Below are positions 47,986 to 59,636 of a stretch of 64,000 bases of DNA, piece by piece. The notes under the pieces are model-generated. The model was not told the DNA's origin. It saw only the letters and a program-made list of their open reading frames with translations, and searched no databases. Made by a program: the position numbers and the translations under genes. The number at the start of each line of letters is the position of its first letter. Position 1 is the first letter of the stretch. The stretch lies in the NCBI GenBank assembly GCA_030549775.1, contig CM060175.1, forward strand, positions 94,045,470 through 94,109,469, in the 5' to 3' direction. This DNA is from Tamarix chinensis (Eukaryota; Streptophyta; Magnoliopsida; Caryophyllales; Tamaricaceae).

Positions 47986-50900
47986 TTACTTCATTCGTTC
48001 TAGCCCCAGAAAATCAAAGTTTTGGCATCCTCCTTTGGGATGACAAAGCCCTGTTTGCTTGGTGGGTAAAACCTTAATTCCCAATTCATCTACAGAGGTC
48101 TCAAGCCCACTAGCATTGCAGAAGAATTCTAGATCTGCTTCCTGAGCCACATTCATAATAAGAAATGCTTTAATTTTATATATTATCCACATGGTAAATT
48201 ACAGTTAAGAAACATACTTTCATTTTCAAAATATCTGAGAGCACTGCTATAGGATATGGATGAAGCTTGTAGCCACCATGATTTATATATGCAACTGCTC
48301 GGGCCCGAACCTTCACATTGCATCAACAGAATCTCAATCAGTTAAGTGATTCCTTTCAGAAACAGTTATTTTCCAGACAGAGCCAACAAATTTCAGGAGA
48401 AACGGGGCTTTAACTGGTTAAAACAAAGAATGAAGCAACTAGAAAGATTTTTGGAATCTAAATAATTCAATTTGTAAAGGATAACAATCAAGCTGCTGTC
48501 TCATAGGTACTTCCTGAGGTTTGAGAAAATACAAAATAGAATGATATTTGCATCTATATCCAGCATTCAGCATAATCCCATGCAATAGTTGGGGGAAAAA
48601 TGAACATAATTACAATCAATATAAAAAATAAAGGAAAAGAAAAGCTAAAGGCTAAATCACTGGCTTCAAAAGATTATAAATCTGTGAGAGATCAACGCAT
48701 GCAAGAAGCAAATGTGGAAACAAACATGTCAACGCTTAACATCCAGATAAGAGCAAATGCAAATGAAATAAAGAGAGAAGTCCGTGCAATAAAGCACAGG
48801 GAAATACAAACCTCATTAATGTAATGTTCCATAACATAGAACTGCAAATAAGTTGCTTCTGCTGCTACAGCATGAAAAAACCGCCAATAGTTTCCCATGC
48901 GAAAGGACCTCATATAAATAAAAGATAAAAAAGAAAGAAAGCAATTTGTAATACGAGATCAGCTTTTATATGGGAAGGCAGAGTAGAAAAAGTCATTCAA
49001 TTGTTATCTAAAGCTACCTCAAAACATTTCGGGCAAATGACAACTCCTTTGACTTAATGATAGGAGAAGGCAGGTGACGAAACCACAAAGCAAGAGACTC
49101 ACCCTAGAATTTTCCAATTGTTAACAGAAAGTAACAAATGTACTAGTAGTTAGTGAGATTCAGTACCAAGCTGCAACAGTTAAAAAAAAAAAATGTGCTA
49201 TGATAGAGATCAACCATTGACTGGTGATGAGAATCGAGATGGCGTAGGACATAAAGAGAACGAAATTCAGCTTCATTCTCATAAATACAAGTGGCACTAC
49301 GGTTGGCATCATACAGATTGTACAGAGAGGCAAGGCACTTGGTAAGCTGCTCCATGTTCAGATGACAGATGGAGGAAATGCTGGGAGTGTCACCAACACA
49401 TCTTTGAAGCTTATGATGGGAAATGACATGAAACTGTACCTGGATAATCAAACAGAAAAGGAATCAGAAGCCAACATAGAAATAGTGCCCTACAGATTCT
49501 TTCTAATTTTTTTTTTCCCCTTTTCCCTATTCACATCCCAAGCATTCCCACGGCCGCATTTTCTGAACTAGCTCTTGACTCAAGAATCTAGAGCAGCTCA
49601 ATCTGCAGTACCAGGCCAAGGCACATGTTCATATTGGCATAAGGTCGAAGACTGACTACTTAATGAATTGTGAACATCAATCTATAAATATTGTTTCCCA
49701 AGCATTGCAGCCTAGAAAATACGTTACAACACTTTCCCTTGTCTGATATTATAGTTGTGACTTGTGAAGATCCTGACTCCTGAATTGTTATCCACAACAG
49801 AAATAGGATTGAATGTCTTTGATGCAAAGGAAAAAATGTAGCTGCATGGATCGTATCATGGTACATGGAGCAACGCAAAAGAGGAAGAAGCGAAAGCAAG
49901 GCCTCTTAATCTTGCTTTTCATCTTTTTGCCTGAGAGCGAGAGAGACAGATATGAAGATTCATATCTAGATCAAGGACTGTCTTGAAATGTTTTAGAGGT
50001 AGAGAAACAAAATGCTGGAGATAGCTTTCAAAGTGGCTAATATGATTATTCAGCCCTGTTCTCTAGACTTATTTTTACAAATTATCATATTAGATCAACA
50101 CCAATAAGATCATATTATATTAACATAATTAATAATAATAATTTAAAATTTAATAATATAAAAATAATAATTAGAGGATAATTAATAGAAATAATAATTA
50201 ATAATATTATAATTATTAATATAATGATTTTTACATTTATTATTAGAAATAATTATTATTATAATTATTATATTTTGAATTATTAATATTAAGATAAATA
50301 TTAATATAATTATTAAAATAATTATTATTATTAATACATTGATTATAACAATTATTACTATTATCATAATTATTAATATTAATAATATTATAACAATTAA
50401 TATCATAATTATTATTCTCATCAATATTAATCAAATCAAATTAACAAAAATAAGCTCTAGAGAACAGACCTCCATTCATGATCTTTTTATCTCCCTTTCC
50501 TGTTTTTCAATGAAAATTAAAATGCTCGATCATACAACAAGAGCTTTCCCTTCCCCATTCCCATGGACCTCCTAATCCAGGCTTGAAAGGAAATGAACAC
50601 AGGTCTTTTGGAAACAATCACTAATTACTTTACAAGTTACACTAAATAATCTAATATTCTCATAAAAGTAGCATAGCACATAAGGAATGCGTTGTATTTT
50701 AGGATCTCGCTCTCATAGAATTTATCATCTATTTTGTACGAAATCTGTGAGAATGCACTAAAGCACACTGTTCCATCTTGTGACCCAACTCCTAAATTAC
50801 GATGTTTCTTTCCAATGGACCATTTTTATGAAGTTCAATGACGACAAGATAGACCATTTCTTTCAATGATGATGTTTCTTTCCATGATTCCCTAGATGGA

Positions 50901-51993
50901 ATATTGAGTTTGGTTCTCAAGCATGCATAAATATTAATAGAAAAAGTTTCAAAGAACTAACAGTAGCTACTCTCAAGAAAATAAAATAATAACAGTACCA
51001 TTTTTTCATACATCCAGATTGCTCGATCATCAATGATATTCTGCATGCTAAGATCTTGCCTTATAGACCTTGTCCTATCAAAGACAAAATCATGTATGAC
51101 TTCAAATGGATGATCTGATGAATCCAATAACTCCAAAAGGTACTTTAAAGTGTCTTCTAAAACAGGAAGGGGCCTCACATCCGATGCCTGAACATTCTTA
51201 GTTGATATAGTTCTGCAAAACTAGTTGACAAATACAAGGATTATTGTAACTATATGCCGTCAAATTTAGAGTCATGAGACTTAGATTCATCAGCAAAGTA
51301 ACAGAAATAAGCAATCATATTAACCACCTTTTTTAGCACGGATTAACCATAAGGGTTATATGATATAAAGACAAATACCTGATCAGAAATTAGGAGAAAA
51401 TGAAAACTTTCTGCAATGCCAAAATTAGTGAAATGAGAGTGGGAGAATCTTATTCCAGAAGCAACGGAAATAAGACTCCATTATCCTACTGAAATATAAC
51501 TGGTTTACTTTCACAAAGAAAGATATTACCCAAGATAGTTTTAAATAAATAAAAGGTAGGCAATGCTCCATAATCCACATTTGGAAAACAAAAGGCACGG
51601 AAATGTGACAGGTATAACACTTGGAAGGGGGGGGGGAGGTGGGGGAATGTATCTTCACGATCCTCTACAATCCAGATAGAGTATCAGACATTCCTAGCCA
51701 GAAATTATTAACCTTCTCTCTTTGCATATTACAAACATATTCACAAAACTTCTATGACGAGAGTTCCAAATAGAGAGCCTAAAATTCAAAATCATCAGAC
51801 AGAAACAACACACCAATCAACATGGAATCATGGATTTGTAACCATCTCAGCAATCAAGAAAGAAAATATGAAAATACTAAAAAAAATTGTACCTTCTTGA
51901 CAGCAAGACTTGGAGATGACTTTCTAGAGTTCCCATCTAATCTCTCAAACACAGCTAGATCTCGCAGCCGTTCACGCTGGGCTCTTTCAGCCT
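47986..51993 (-). CDS. SAC3C: SAC3/GANP family protein C, C-terminal seven exons (5' end outside window)
   Basis: Seven minus-strand exons join in frame with GT..AG introns: 51993-51893, 51220-50999, 49439-49215, 49103-49018, 48908-48812, 48310-48218 and 48141-47986 (stop TAA). The visible 325 residues begin in the SAC3/GANP motif [18 protein letters not shown] and include [64 protein letters not shown] and a final NFDFLGLER. This matches plant SAC3C; the SAC3 domain is a helical scaffold used in nuclear mRNA export (TREX-2-type) complexes. Plant relatives have an upstream exon with a CPxMCPE-type motif; it is not seen, and a retrotransposon begins at 52299 in the preceding intron. So the gene is either a long-intron gene continuing beyond the window or a decapitated copy. 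No inactivating change was seen in the exons. Confidence 0.85.
50056..50467. mobile_element. Palindromic MITE-like element in a SAC3C intron
   Basis: Terminal inverted repeats CTGTTCTCTAGA and TCTAGAGAACAG enclose 388 bp of A/T only sequence made of AAT/ATT triplets, able to fold back on itself. It lies between exons 50999 and 49439 of SAC3C. No convincing target duplication was found (GCC at left, ACC at right). Confidence 0.6.
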
Positions 51994-52298
51994 CTGTTTA
52001 TTTGCCAAGAATATGTGATGGAAACAAGAAAATCAGAATTCCACTTGATCATCACACAACCAAGAAATGTCTCATACACAAGTTTGTTGCTATAATAAAG
52101 GTGTAATGAAGGATTCACATAGAGAAAGCAAATTCTGCACCCATGACCTGAACACAATGATGCAAAGCAAGGCCCCACTGAAGCTGCAGCAACCCAAGAC
52201 GCCAGGCCCAAAAGACAGCCCAGGAAACCTGATAAGCAGGCTGACTACATTTGCAACACCTGATCTTGCTATCACTGGACTCTAGCTGCTAAGATGAC

Positions 52299-52537
52299 TG
52301 TTAGATATTTTATTTTTCTGTTTTATGAGCTGGCCTGGTTGTCACAATTTTCATCATTTCTTTACTACAAGGAGAAGGAAAATGTTACTTGAAATGGCAA
52401 GAAAAGGGAAAAGGCAGCTCCCTAAATTATTCAAATTTACTCTGTCCAGTCTCTCTCGTCCTAGCCTCATTCTCTAATTCTGGAGTTATCCCGCTCAAAA
52501 AGTGGGCTTACACAATATAAATACTAGGCATCTATCA
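52299..52537 (+). repeat. 5' LTR of a Ty3/gypsy element (G)
   Basis: TG..CA sequence starting TGTTAGATATTTTATTTT and ending AGGCATCTATCA, 239 bp, with TATA-like ATATAAATA at about 52515-52523. TTTGGTGCTTTTATTGAGAG follows at once, a typical primer-site position. Confidence 0.65.
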
Positions 52538-52564
52538 TTTGGTGCTTTTATTGAGAGACCAACG

Positions 52565-53142
52565 ATGGGGGACGGAATGCAAACCAGAAACTGCACTATG
52601 GAGGAATCTCTCCAGTAACTACAGGACTCTTCAGCCTCTCAACAAAAAACCATTCAAGAAATCCACCAAACCCTTGCCATCCAGCAAATTGCCATCACCA
52701 ATACTAACCAAACCCTTATTGACCAACAAGCTGATTTTGCCAACACCTAGACCTTAACAGACTCACACCCTCACATGCTAACACTTTAAGTCAGCCACTC
52801 AGAATACCAAACCCATTGAATCCACCTATATACTAAAAAACCTATCGAATCCACCTATATACTAAATAACCCACCTGTGATACCAAATCCATCCATTATT
52901 TCAAATCTCCACAATTCACAAGACCAGCCACTACCATCACTCAATATTTAATCAACAATTGGCCATCCCCCTGTGACCTTTCCACTATGATGGTTCTAAA
53001 CCATTGGATTGGATATTCCTAGCAGAGAAATATTTCTCTTTCTACAATGTCCCAGAAGAACAACGCCTGGGCATAGCTTCCCGCTATATCATTAGCAAGC
53101 CCTCTCTTGGTACCACTGGATGCACATAAATTAGCAACTTTC
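52565..53142 (+). pseudogene. gag relic of element G, N-terminal half
   Basis: A glutamine-rich, probably coiled-coil start (MEESLQ, QQKTIQEIHQTLAIQQIA, NQTLIDQQADFAN), then the capsid entry: DGSKPLDWIF-like, LAEKYFSFYNVPEEQRLGIA. This is the Ty3/gypsy Gag layout. Several stops and frame changes (for example after TLTD and near 52950) are present. It is cut by element F. Confidence 0.62.
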
Positions 53143-53451
53143 TATGAGAAGATATCACGAAGGAGGATAAATGAGAGAGTATAATGATGAGGATTTCTTA
53201 TATTGAAATCACAATACTTAGCGTAATAAGTACAGAGCTTTGAGGGTCTGCAACCTCCACATATAAACTTCCTATCCCCCTCTCCTCCTGCGCCATACAG
53301 GTCCCCCCTTAACAGAAAAAATCCCCACCTCACAGACTCCCATACCCGTAACTAACTTCCATTAATCCTCTAACACTGGACCATCTAGCCCAAACCAAGC
53401 CCACAAACCTCAACGATTTTTACTTGCATGTACTTAGTGATTGGCCTATCA
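53143..53451 (-). repeat. 3' LTR of element F
   Basis: About 309 bp, adjacent on the internal side to the complement of the polypurine tract. Its outer end reads TATGAGAAG where the 5' LTR has TGTTAGAAG. Confidence 0.8.
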
Positions 53452-53469
53452 ACACTCCCCTCCCAAACT

Positions 53470-54763
53470 TTCACCTTGCCCTCAAGGTGGAAATCAGGAA
53501 ATTGCACGTTCATAGCTTCAAATCCCTCCCATGACGCTTCAAATTCTGAAAGCCCAATTTACTTTACCAAGACCTCAAGTTAACCCTTCCAATTGTAACG
53601 CAGACCCCTGACTTCTTCCGGATGCACTTGCCATTCCAAGTTCTCCAAGAGGACTACCAGAAATGGCTAAGATTGTTGTCTAGGACCCCCAGGTTGGTTC
53701 AACATCAAACATGGAAGGCCGTGTGGATAGGTACTAAGTCTAGCAACTGCAGCTCGCCGGCTACCTTTCCCACCTTGCTTATCACCTGATGGGGCCCAAA
53801 GAATCAGGGAGTCAGCTTCTCATTCATCCTTTCAGCCAAGGATTGCTGTCTATACAGTTTGAGTTTAACATAGACCCAATCCCCTACTTCCAGATTGACA
53901 TCCCTTCTCTTGCTGTCAGCAATGGATTTCATGATCTTCTGTGAACACTCCAGATGTTGTATTAGCCCTTCTAATATTAGATTTCGATTCTGTAATTCTT
54001 CATCTACCACATCAAATGCAACAGCCTCCCGTCCAAACCTGATTAGAGTGGGTGGTAGTCTATTATACACCACAGTAAAGGGTGTTGTGCCAGTGGGAGC
54101 ATGGCATGAGGTATTGTACCAGAATTCACCCCACGGTATCCATTTCACCCATCGTTTAGTCTTGTCCCCAGCAAAGCATTGTAGGTAGGTTTCCAGGTTC
54201 CAGTTGACTACTTTAGTCTGCCCATCAGACTGTGGATGATAGGCAAAACTATACTTTAGGGCTGTGCCTTGCCATCAAAATAATTCTCACCAAAAGCAAC
54301 AATTGAACACCTTGTCTCTATCAAACACTATGGAGCAAGGTATTCTATGTAAACAAAGCACTTTCTTGATGAACATTGTTGCAATGGATGGCGCTATAAA
54401 TGGGTGTTTGACTGGTATGAAATGGGCATACTTACTCAAGTGGTCTACCACCACTAGTAGGCAGCTGTATCCTTTGGAATGGGATAACCCTTCTATGAAA
54501 TCCATGCTCACCTCCTCTCAAACTTGATCAGGTATCTGCAGGGGCTACAATAAACCTGCCAGTGAAAGGGTAACAGTCTTGTTCCGCTGGCATACCTCAC
54601 ACTGATTGACAAATTGCTGGATGTCCTTCCTCATTCCGGCCCAAAACACCTCCCTAATTGCCCGTTTGTATATCTTCAACACCCCCAAAGGTCCCTCCAC
54701 TTTGCCACCATGGAACTCGGCTAAGACCAAAGGGATGTAAGTACAGTTTTTGGGTAACACCAA
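53470..54763 (-). pseudogene. Integrase and chromodomain relic of element F
   Basis: On the minus strand: VNQCEVCQRNKT (zinc-finger end), MDFIEGLSHSKGYS, DHLSKYAHFIPVKHPF, CSIVFDRDK, YHPQSDGQTKVVNW, WVKWIPWGEFWYNTS, VGDWVYVKLKLYRQQSLAER. The first two catalytic aspartates are visible, but the glutamate of the TDGQTEVVN motif is lysine here (AAA at about 54213). A C-terminal chromodomain remnant (EVLVKWAF and a WE-type end) lies at about 53600-53520. Stops and frame changes are frequent near 54150-54290 and 54520. Confidence 0.8.
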
Positions 54764-54892
54764 ATACCCCCTTTACCACAACATGTTGTAGGCTATACCC
54801 ATCCTTCGCAGTGGGGTAGTGCATCAATTCTCTTTTGATCCTTCCGAGTTGTGAATCTACATCGATCTCAGCTGGTAAGTCCCGTAGGCTCC

Positions 54893-56075
54893 CTACATTG
54901 CAATTGAGAATAAAAGCCCACTGAGCTCCACTCGAGATAATGCATCAGCAGCCCTATTGTCCTTGCCTGCCTTGTACTCTATGCTGAAATGATAACTCCA
55001 CAGTTTTGCTACCCATTTCAATTGTTCCTCTGGCAAAATCCATTGTTCCAAGAGATATTTCAAGCTTCTCTGATCAGTGCACACCATGAACTCGCGCCCC
55101 AACAGATAGTGTCTCCATTTTGTACAGAAAATGCATTCACCATAGATATCTTTCATACACAAATTTCAGCCTTGCTCTGGTTCCCAAGACTTGACTGAAA
55201 AAAGCAATGGGACATTGATCCTGCATCAATACAGCCCCCAATCCCACCCCAATGGCATCTGTCTCTAGTACAAATACCTTAGAGAAATCAGGTAATGCCA
55301 AAACAGGGGTCAAAGTCAGGGCTTGCTTCAAAACCTCAAAAGCCTGCTGAGCTACCGGATTCCACCCGAATTGATCCTTTTTTAGCTGATCCATGATAGG
55401 TGCTACCAGATGTCCATACCCCTTTACAAATTTGGGATAATACGCTGTGAGTCCCAAGAAGCCCCTCAACTCATTCCGAGGGCTAGGCCAATCCAACATT
55501 GCTTTTACTTTGGCTAGATTTGCTACCACGCATTTTGTCAGTATAACGTGCCCTAAATACTCCATTTTTTTTCTTAACCAAACAAGCACTTCTTAGCGTT
55601 GATGCACAAGGAATGTTCCCATAGTACCTTCATTACCTCCCCCAAGTACTCCACATGCTCACCCAATGATGGGCTATAGACCAAAATATTGTCAAAAAAT
55701 ACTAGTACGAACTTATGCAAGTATGGCTGAAATAAATCAAGGCCTAGAAGGTGGAAGGGGCGTTAGTCAAGCCAAAAGGCATGATTAGAAATTCATAATG
55801 CCCTTCATGTATCCTAAATGTTATCTTCGAGATATCCACTAGATGAACTCAAATATGGTGATACCCCGATCAATTTTGAAAAAATTACTGCCCCATGAAG
55901 TTCATCCAGCAGCTCATCAATTATCGGTATCGAAAATTTATCCGGAATCGTTTCTCTATTCCAGGCCCTATAGTCCACAAAGAAGTGCCACCCTCCATCC
56001 TTCTTCTTTACCAGGAGCACCAAACTTGAGCAAGGGTTGTGACTAAGGCAAGTGATCCTAGCAATTAACATGTCT
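54893..56075 (-). pseudogene. Reverse transcriptase and RNase H relic of element F
   Basis: On the minus strand: [56 protein letters not shown], a frameshift, FVLVFFDNILVY, YLGHVILTKCVVAN, RGFLGLTAYYPKFVKGYG, PVLALPDFSKVFVLETDAIG, FVYERYLW, then LLGREFMVCTDQRSLKYLLE and FSIEYKAGKDNRAADALSRV. The YxDD catalytic pair reads FFDN at about 55700, so one metal-binding aspartate is lost. Confidence 0.85.
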
Positions 56076-56258
56076 CATACTATGGTCTCAATATCATTTT
56101 TCTACTCCTGGGGATATCTTTAAGGCCACACACAAACCGGGGTAGTGCCTGATTTGAGCTCAATTCGGTGGTCTAATTCCCACACTAGGGGAAGCCCACA
56201 AGGCTTTGCCAATAAGTCTGAAAACTCCATCACAATGGCACCTATCGGCACTGAGGAC

Positions 56259-57021
56259 TGATGTGGAAGATAATGGATGATTACTCTTTCACAATACAAG
56301 ACCTTTCATCTTGTTTCTTGGGTAGAAATCTGCGTTCCAAAATGATGGAAATGTCAAATAGGAATGATGGTCTTCGAAGATACCTTGCTATGTTGATGTT
56401 GATCCACACCAAGATCAACTCAATTCTAAAGAGAAATCACCTAATTTTCTCTAGAGAACAATTCTTCAACTCTCAAGAAAAATCTCACTTGAAGAGGAAG
56501 GAATGGAGATTCAAAATTCTCTCTTTAAAATGTCGATTCTATTATTCATTGTTATTATGAATGTACCGGCCGTCATTATATATATACACACATACGGGCC
56601 TAGCTTACTCTTTACTAACCAAGCCCATCTAACCGGCTTAATTAATAAAGACCAACTAGTGCACACCTGTATTACACATATAATGGCTACAATTACAAGT
56701 TACAAACATTACAAAGTATACATAAAATAAAAAAGCTACACAAAACCCTAATCATGTAATACATTAAATAATCATATGTAATCAAGCTTTGTGTCTTGTA
56801 ACCCTGTCTTCCGTACAACTTTGTAACCCTTTTAATGCCATTGTCTTATACACTAGACATCCTTGGTGTATTGGTCTTGCATACATATGTAATACTTGCA
56901 AGAGTTACTTAACAAAATATTAGAAATATTAGGATTTTCAAAAACAATTAGTACCATCTCTAAGTATGCTAATTCTTGATCTTCAATATTAGAAGAGTGA
57001 GATAGAGATGCTCCTACATCA
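56259..57021 (-). mobile_element. Solo LTR, copia-type, inside element F
   Basis: Starts TGATGTGG and ends CTCCTACATCA on the + strand, flanked by a perfect 5-bp duplication AGGAC (56254-56258 and 57022-57026). On the minus strand a TATATATA run at about 56576-56585 is followed by a leader-like stretch, which indicates minus orientation. It separates protease from RT of element F. 763 bp, no coding content. Confidence 0.85.
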
Positions 57022-57387
57022 AGGACTCTAATGGTTCCTTGGACAACTCTTCCAAGGAATTTAGTTCAATTAAGATCCCCTAACCCTCCGTTTAGATAAT
57101 CTTCATCATGGCTCATAGCGTCACTTGGGTGCAACAAAGGCTTGGTTCTCCCCTCATCGTCACTGGAGTAGTACCAAGTACAAACTTCATCATTAAGGTC
57201 TTCCGATTTATCTAAGTCGGCCCAAGCATTCCTAGCCGCTGCATCCTTAGGATGACGTCTGCGCTGCCCAGCTGAATTGGCAAAAAAACCGTGCTAATCT
57301 CCACCTCTTGTAGCATCAACTGCACCCCCTTACACATCCCCTAAGTGGTAATTAACTTTCCTGTTCCCAATAGTATGGTATACCTTC

Positions 57388-57600
57388 TCATTGAGTCGAG
57401 CTGCAAGCCAGCAATCCCAGGCGCTTGACCAAACTAAGAGAAATAAAGTTGTGGGTCACCCCACAATCAATGAGAACCACAATAGCCTTACCTTTTATAC
57501 TACCCTGAAGCTTCATGGTATGAGGATTGTTGACACCCACCACTGAATTCGAGGATAGTTCCATGGCACCTTCAACTTCTAGCATGTCCTACCTTACCGT
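57388..57600 (-). pseudogene. Aspartic protease relic of element F
   Basis: The minus strand reads MKLQGSIKGKAIVVLIDCGV, THNFISLSLVKRLGLL. The retroviral protease motif DSGSTHNF appears as DCGVTHNF, keeping the aspartate but losing the conserved serine of DSG. Confidence 0.8.
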
Positions 57601-57714
57601 GGCCTCCTCTCATGGGTGGCTTTATATTCTTTTTGTCGCCACAGTGGGGTCTATCATCTCATTTTTTAAGTCTTCAACTTCGACTAGTTCCTACCTGTAG
57701 ACCAGTAGCACCTT

Positions 57715-58030
57715 GAGTGCATACAATGAAATATCGGTACTGCAATTGCGTATCAGCCGTAATATTGCGGCTTTTGGGGCAGCCGCGCCGCGAAATTCCG
57801 AAAATGCGACCGTTTTACAAAATCACATATTTATCGTCGCGATATCAGCGAAATTCCGGATATCGGCCGATATTTTACCGATATTAACCGATGTTTACTG
57901 ATATCTGCCGATATTTGTTGTGTAAAAAGAATTAAAAAATCACGCCGCAACAACCGCGACATATAAAACATCATTCGCGACACCGCGACCGCAACTACAA
58001 TCGCAACCGTAACCACGGTTTTATTATATG
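57715..58030. repeat. CCGATAT-rich repeat inserted in element F
   Basis: A GC-richer block with repeated CCGATAT/ATATCGG words (57850-57920) and GCGACCGC runs at both sides. It lies between the gag zinc knuckle and the protease of element F, where no such sequence is expected. It looks like a small non-autonomous repeat, but no terminal repeats or target duplication could be fixed. Confidence 0.45.
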
Positions 58031-58034
58031 CTCG

Positions 58035-59045
58035 ATTGTCCAATTCTTTCATACGTGCCCAAAGCCAAACTTCCCAGCACATTTAAAGCAGAGCCCCTTT
58101 TTCCAACTGTGCATGATTTCAACGTCCGAGAGTTGTTTGAAGATGTGCAAACCTCTACCATACTTGTTACCTTCTGGTTGCACTGAGGGAGGGAGGAGTG
58201 ATGTGCAAGTAGGGAGATGGTTTTTAGTGGGAGTAGTAGGGCATGTTGATGTGCTATAACTTATAACCCATTCTATAGTGAGCGTAGTTCCCAGATCCAA
58301 GGCCCGATTTACCACTAACTTGCCTCACCCCAGATCCAACTAATTCCTCAAGGGTGACCCTTGCTTATCTTCCACCATTTGGGCCGCTTCCATTAGTTCA
58401 TCCAACCCATGTAGCTTCATCATCCTCACTTCAGCCCGTATGCTCAGTTTCAACCCATTCAAAAACTTGCTCTCAACCACTTCGGCTGGCAGTTAACCCT
58501 AAAACGACAAGGCTAACAACTCAAACTCTTCAACAAACTCTTCCACCATCCCTTTTTTCCTATACGCCAGAATAGGACCCCTCATGCTTCAGCCAAAAAC
58601 ATGTAAGTAGTGACTCCTTAAACTTTTTGAAGAATGAAAGTGTCGACTCTCAGCATACTGGTACCAAGCTAGAGCTCATCCCTCCATAGTAATGGCTGCT
58701 ACCTCCAATTTTTCACCCTCGCTAACCCGATTAAGGCCAAAATATCACTCAACCTTGAAGAGCCATTCATCCAGGTCAAAACCATTAAAAAAGGAGAACT
58801 ACAACTGTCGAGGGGGTTTGAATTCACTTCAATCCTCTCCTTTGAGGGCCAGACGTGTTTGCACCTCCTCTCCATATGCTTGCTCATGTCTCGATTCAAC
58901 GATTCCCCCCCCCCCAAAAAAAAAATCACCTTGAGGGTCTGGCCCAACTTATTGGAAATCTACTCCATCTATTTTTCCATACAAACCTTCCATTATTTGA
59001 CTGCACTACTCTCCTTCTACCCGTTCCCTTGCATTGCGTTCAGCT
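58035..59045 (-). pseudogene. gag relic of element F
   Basis: The minus strand gives WMNGSSRLSDILALIGLARV, which aligns with the capsid region of chromovirus Gag (usual WLFKVERYF..N..), a strongly frameshifted middle, then HSWKKGLCFKCAGKFGFGHV, the zinc knuckle (about 58115-58049). A homopolymer C(13)A(11) at about 58906-58927 breaks the frame near the N-terminus. Confidence 0.65.
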
Positions 59046-59318
59046 TCTCCTCCAGCATATCAATTTTCTTGGCCATTTGGATCAAGAGAAGGTCCGGTAC
59101 CACAATTGTTAGAAGATATCACGAAGGAAGATAGATCAGAGTGGATATTGGTAAAGATTGCTTATATTGAAATCACAATACTTAGCATAATAAGTGCAGA
59201 GATTCGAGATTCTGTAACCTTCACATATACACTTCTTGGCCATTTGGATCGAGAGAAGCTCCTCCACCATATCAATTTTCTTGGCCATTTGGATCAAGAG
59301 AAGCTCCAATACCACAAT
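59046..59318. repeat. 212-bp tandem duplication across the LTR/primer-site border of element F
   Basis: CTCCTCCA..ATATCAATTTTC, GGCCATTTGGATCAAGAG, ACCACAATTGTTAGAAGATAT occur at 59046 and again at 59258. A partial LTR (59107 to about 59234) therefore precedes the full 5' LTR starting 59319. A third short copy of TTGGCCATTTGGATC lies at the join near 59236, a likely recombination point. The primer site GGTATTGGAGC is seen on the minus strand at about 59301-59312. Confidence 0.75.
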
Positions 59319-59636
59319 TGTTAGAAGATATTACGAAGGAAGATAAATCAGAGTGGATATTGACGAGGATTGCTTATATTGAAATCACAACTTAGCATAA
59401 TAAGTATAGAGATTCGAGAGTCTGCAACCTCCACATATAAACTTCCTCTCCCCCTCTCCTCCTGTGCTACATACTTATATAGGCCCCCCTTAACAAAAAA
59501 GATCCCCACCTCACAAACTCCCATACCCATAACTAACTTCCGTTAATCCTCTAATACTGGACCATTTAGCCCAAACCTAGCCTACAATCGTCAACAATTC
59601 TTCCAAACATACGTGTACTTAGTGATGGGCCTATCA
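59319..59636 (-). repeat. 5' LTR of element F
   Basis: 318 bp, starting (minus strand) TGATAGGCCCATCAC and ending ATCTTCTAACA. Confidence 0.8.

Larger units (their letters stand above)
53143..59636 (-). mobile_element. Ty3/gypsy chromovirus F, inserted in element G
   Basis: LTRs at 53143-53451 and 59319-59636 share GAAGATAT..ACGAAGGA and end GGCCTATCA on the + strand. Flanks CTTTC (53138-53142) and CTATC (59637-59641) match at 4 of 5. A polypurine tract reads GGAGGGGAGTGT on the minus strand at 53452-53463. The minus-strand order is gag, protease, RT, RNase H, integrase and chromodomain. Without the copia-type LTR at 56259-57021 it is about 5.7 kb. A further repeat lies at about 57715-58030 and a 212-bp duplication at the 5' LTR border. 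Frames are broken and catalytic residues changed. Confidence 0.86.

Noticed and set aside
50182..50424. Isoleucine- and asparagine-rich open frames
   Set aside because: Translation of the A/T palindrome in the SAC3C intron.
51987..52285. Open frames on both strands upstream of the first visible SAC3C exon
   Set aside because: They lack the expected CPxMCPE motif and show no splice-compatible continuity with the exon at 51993; treated as intron.
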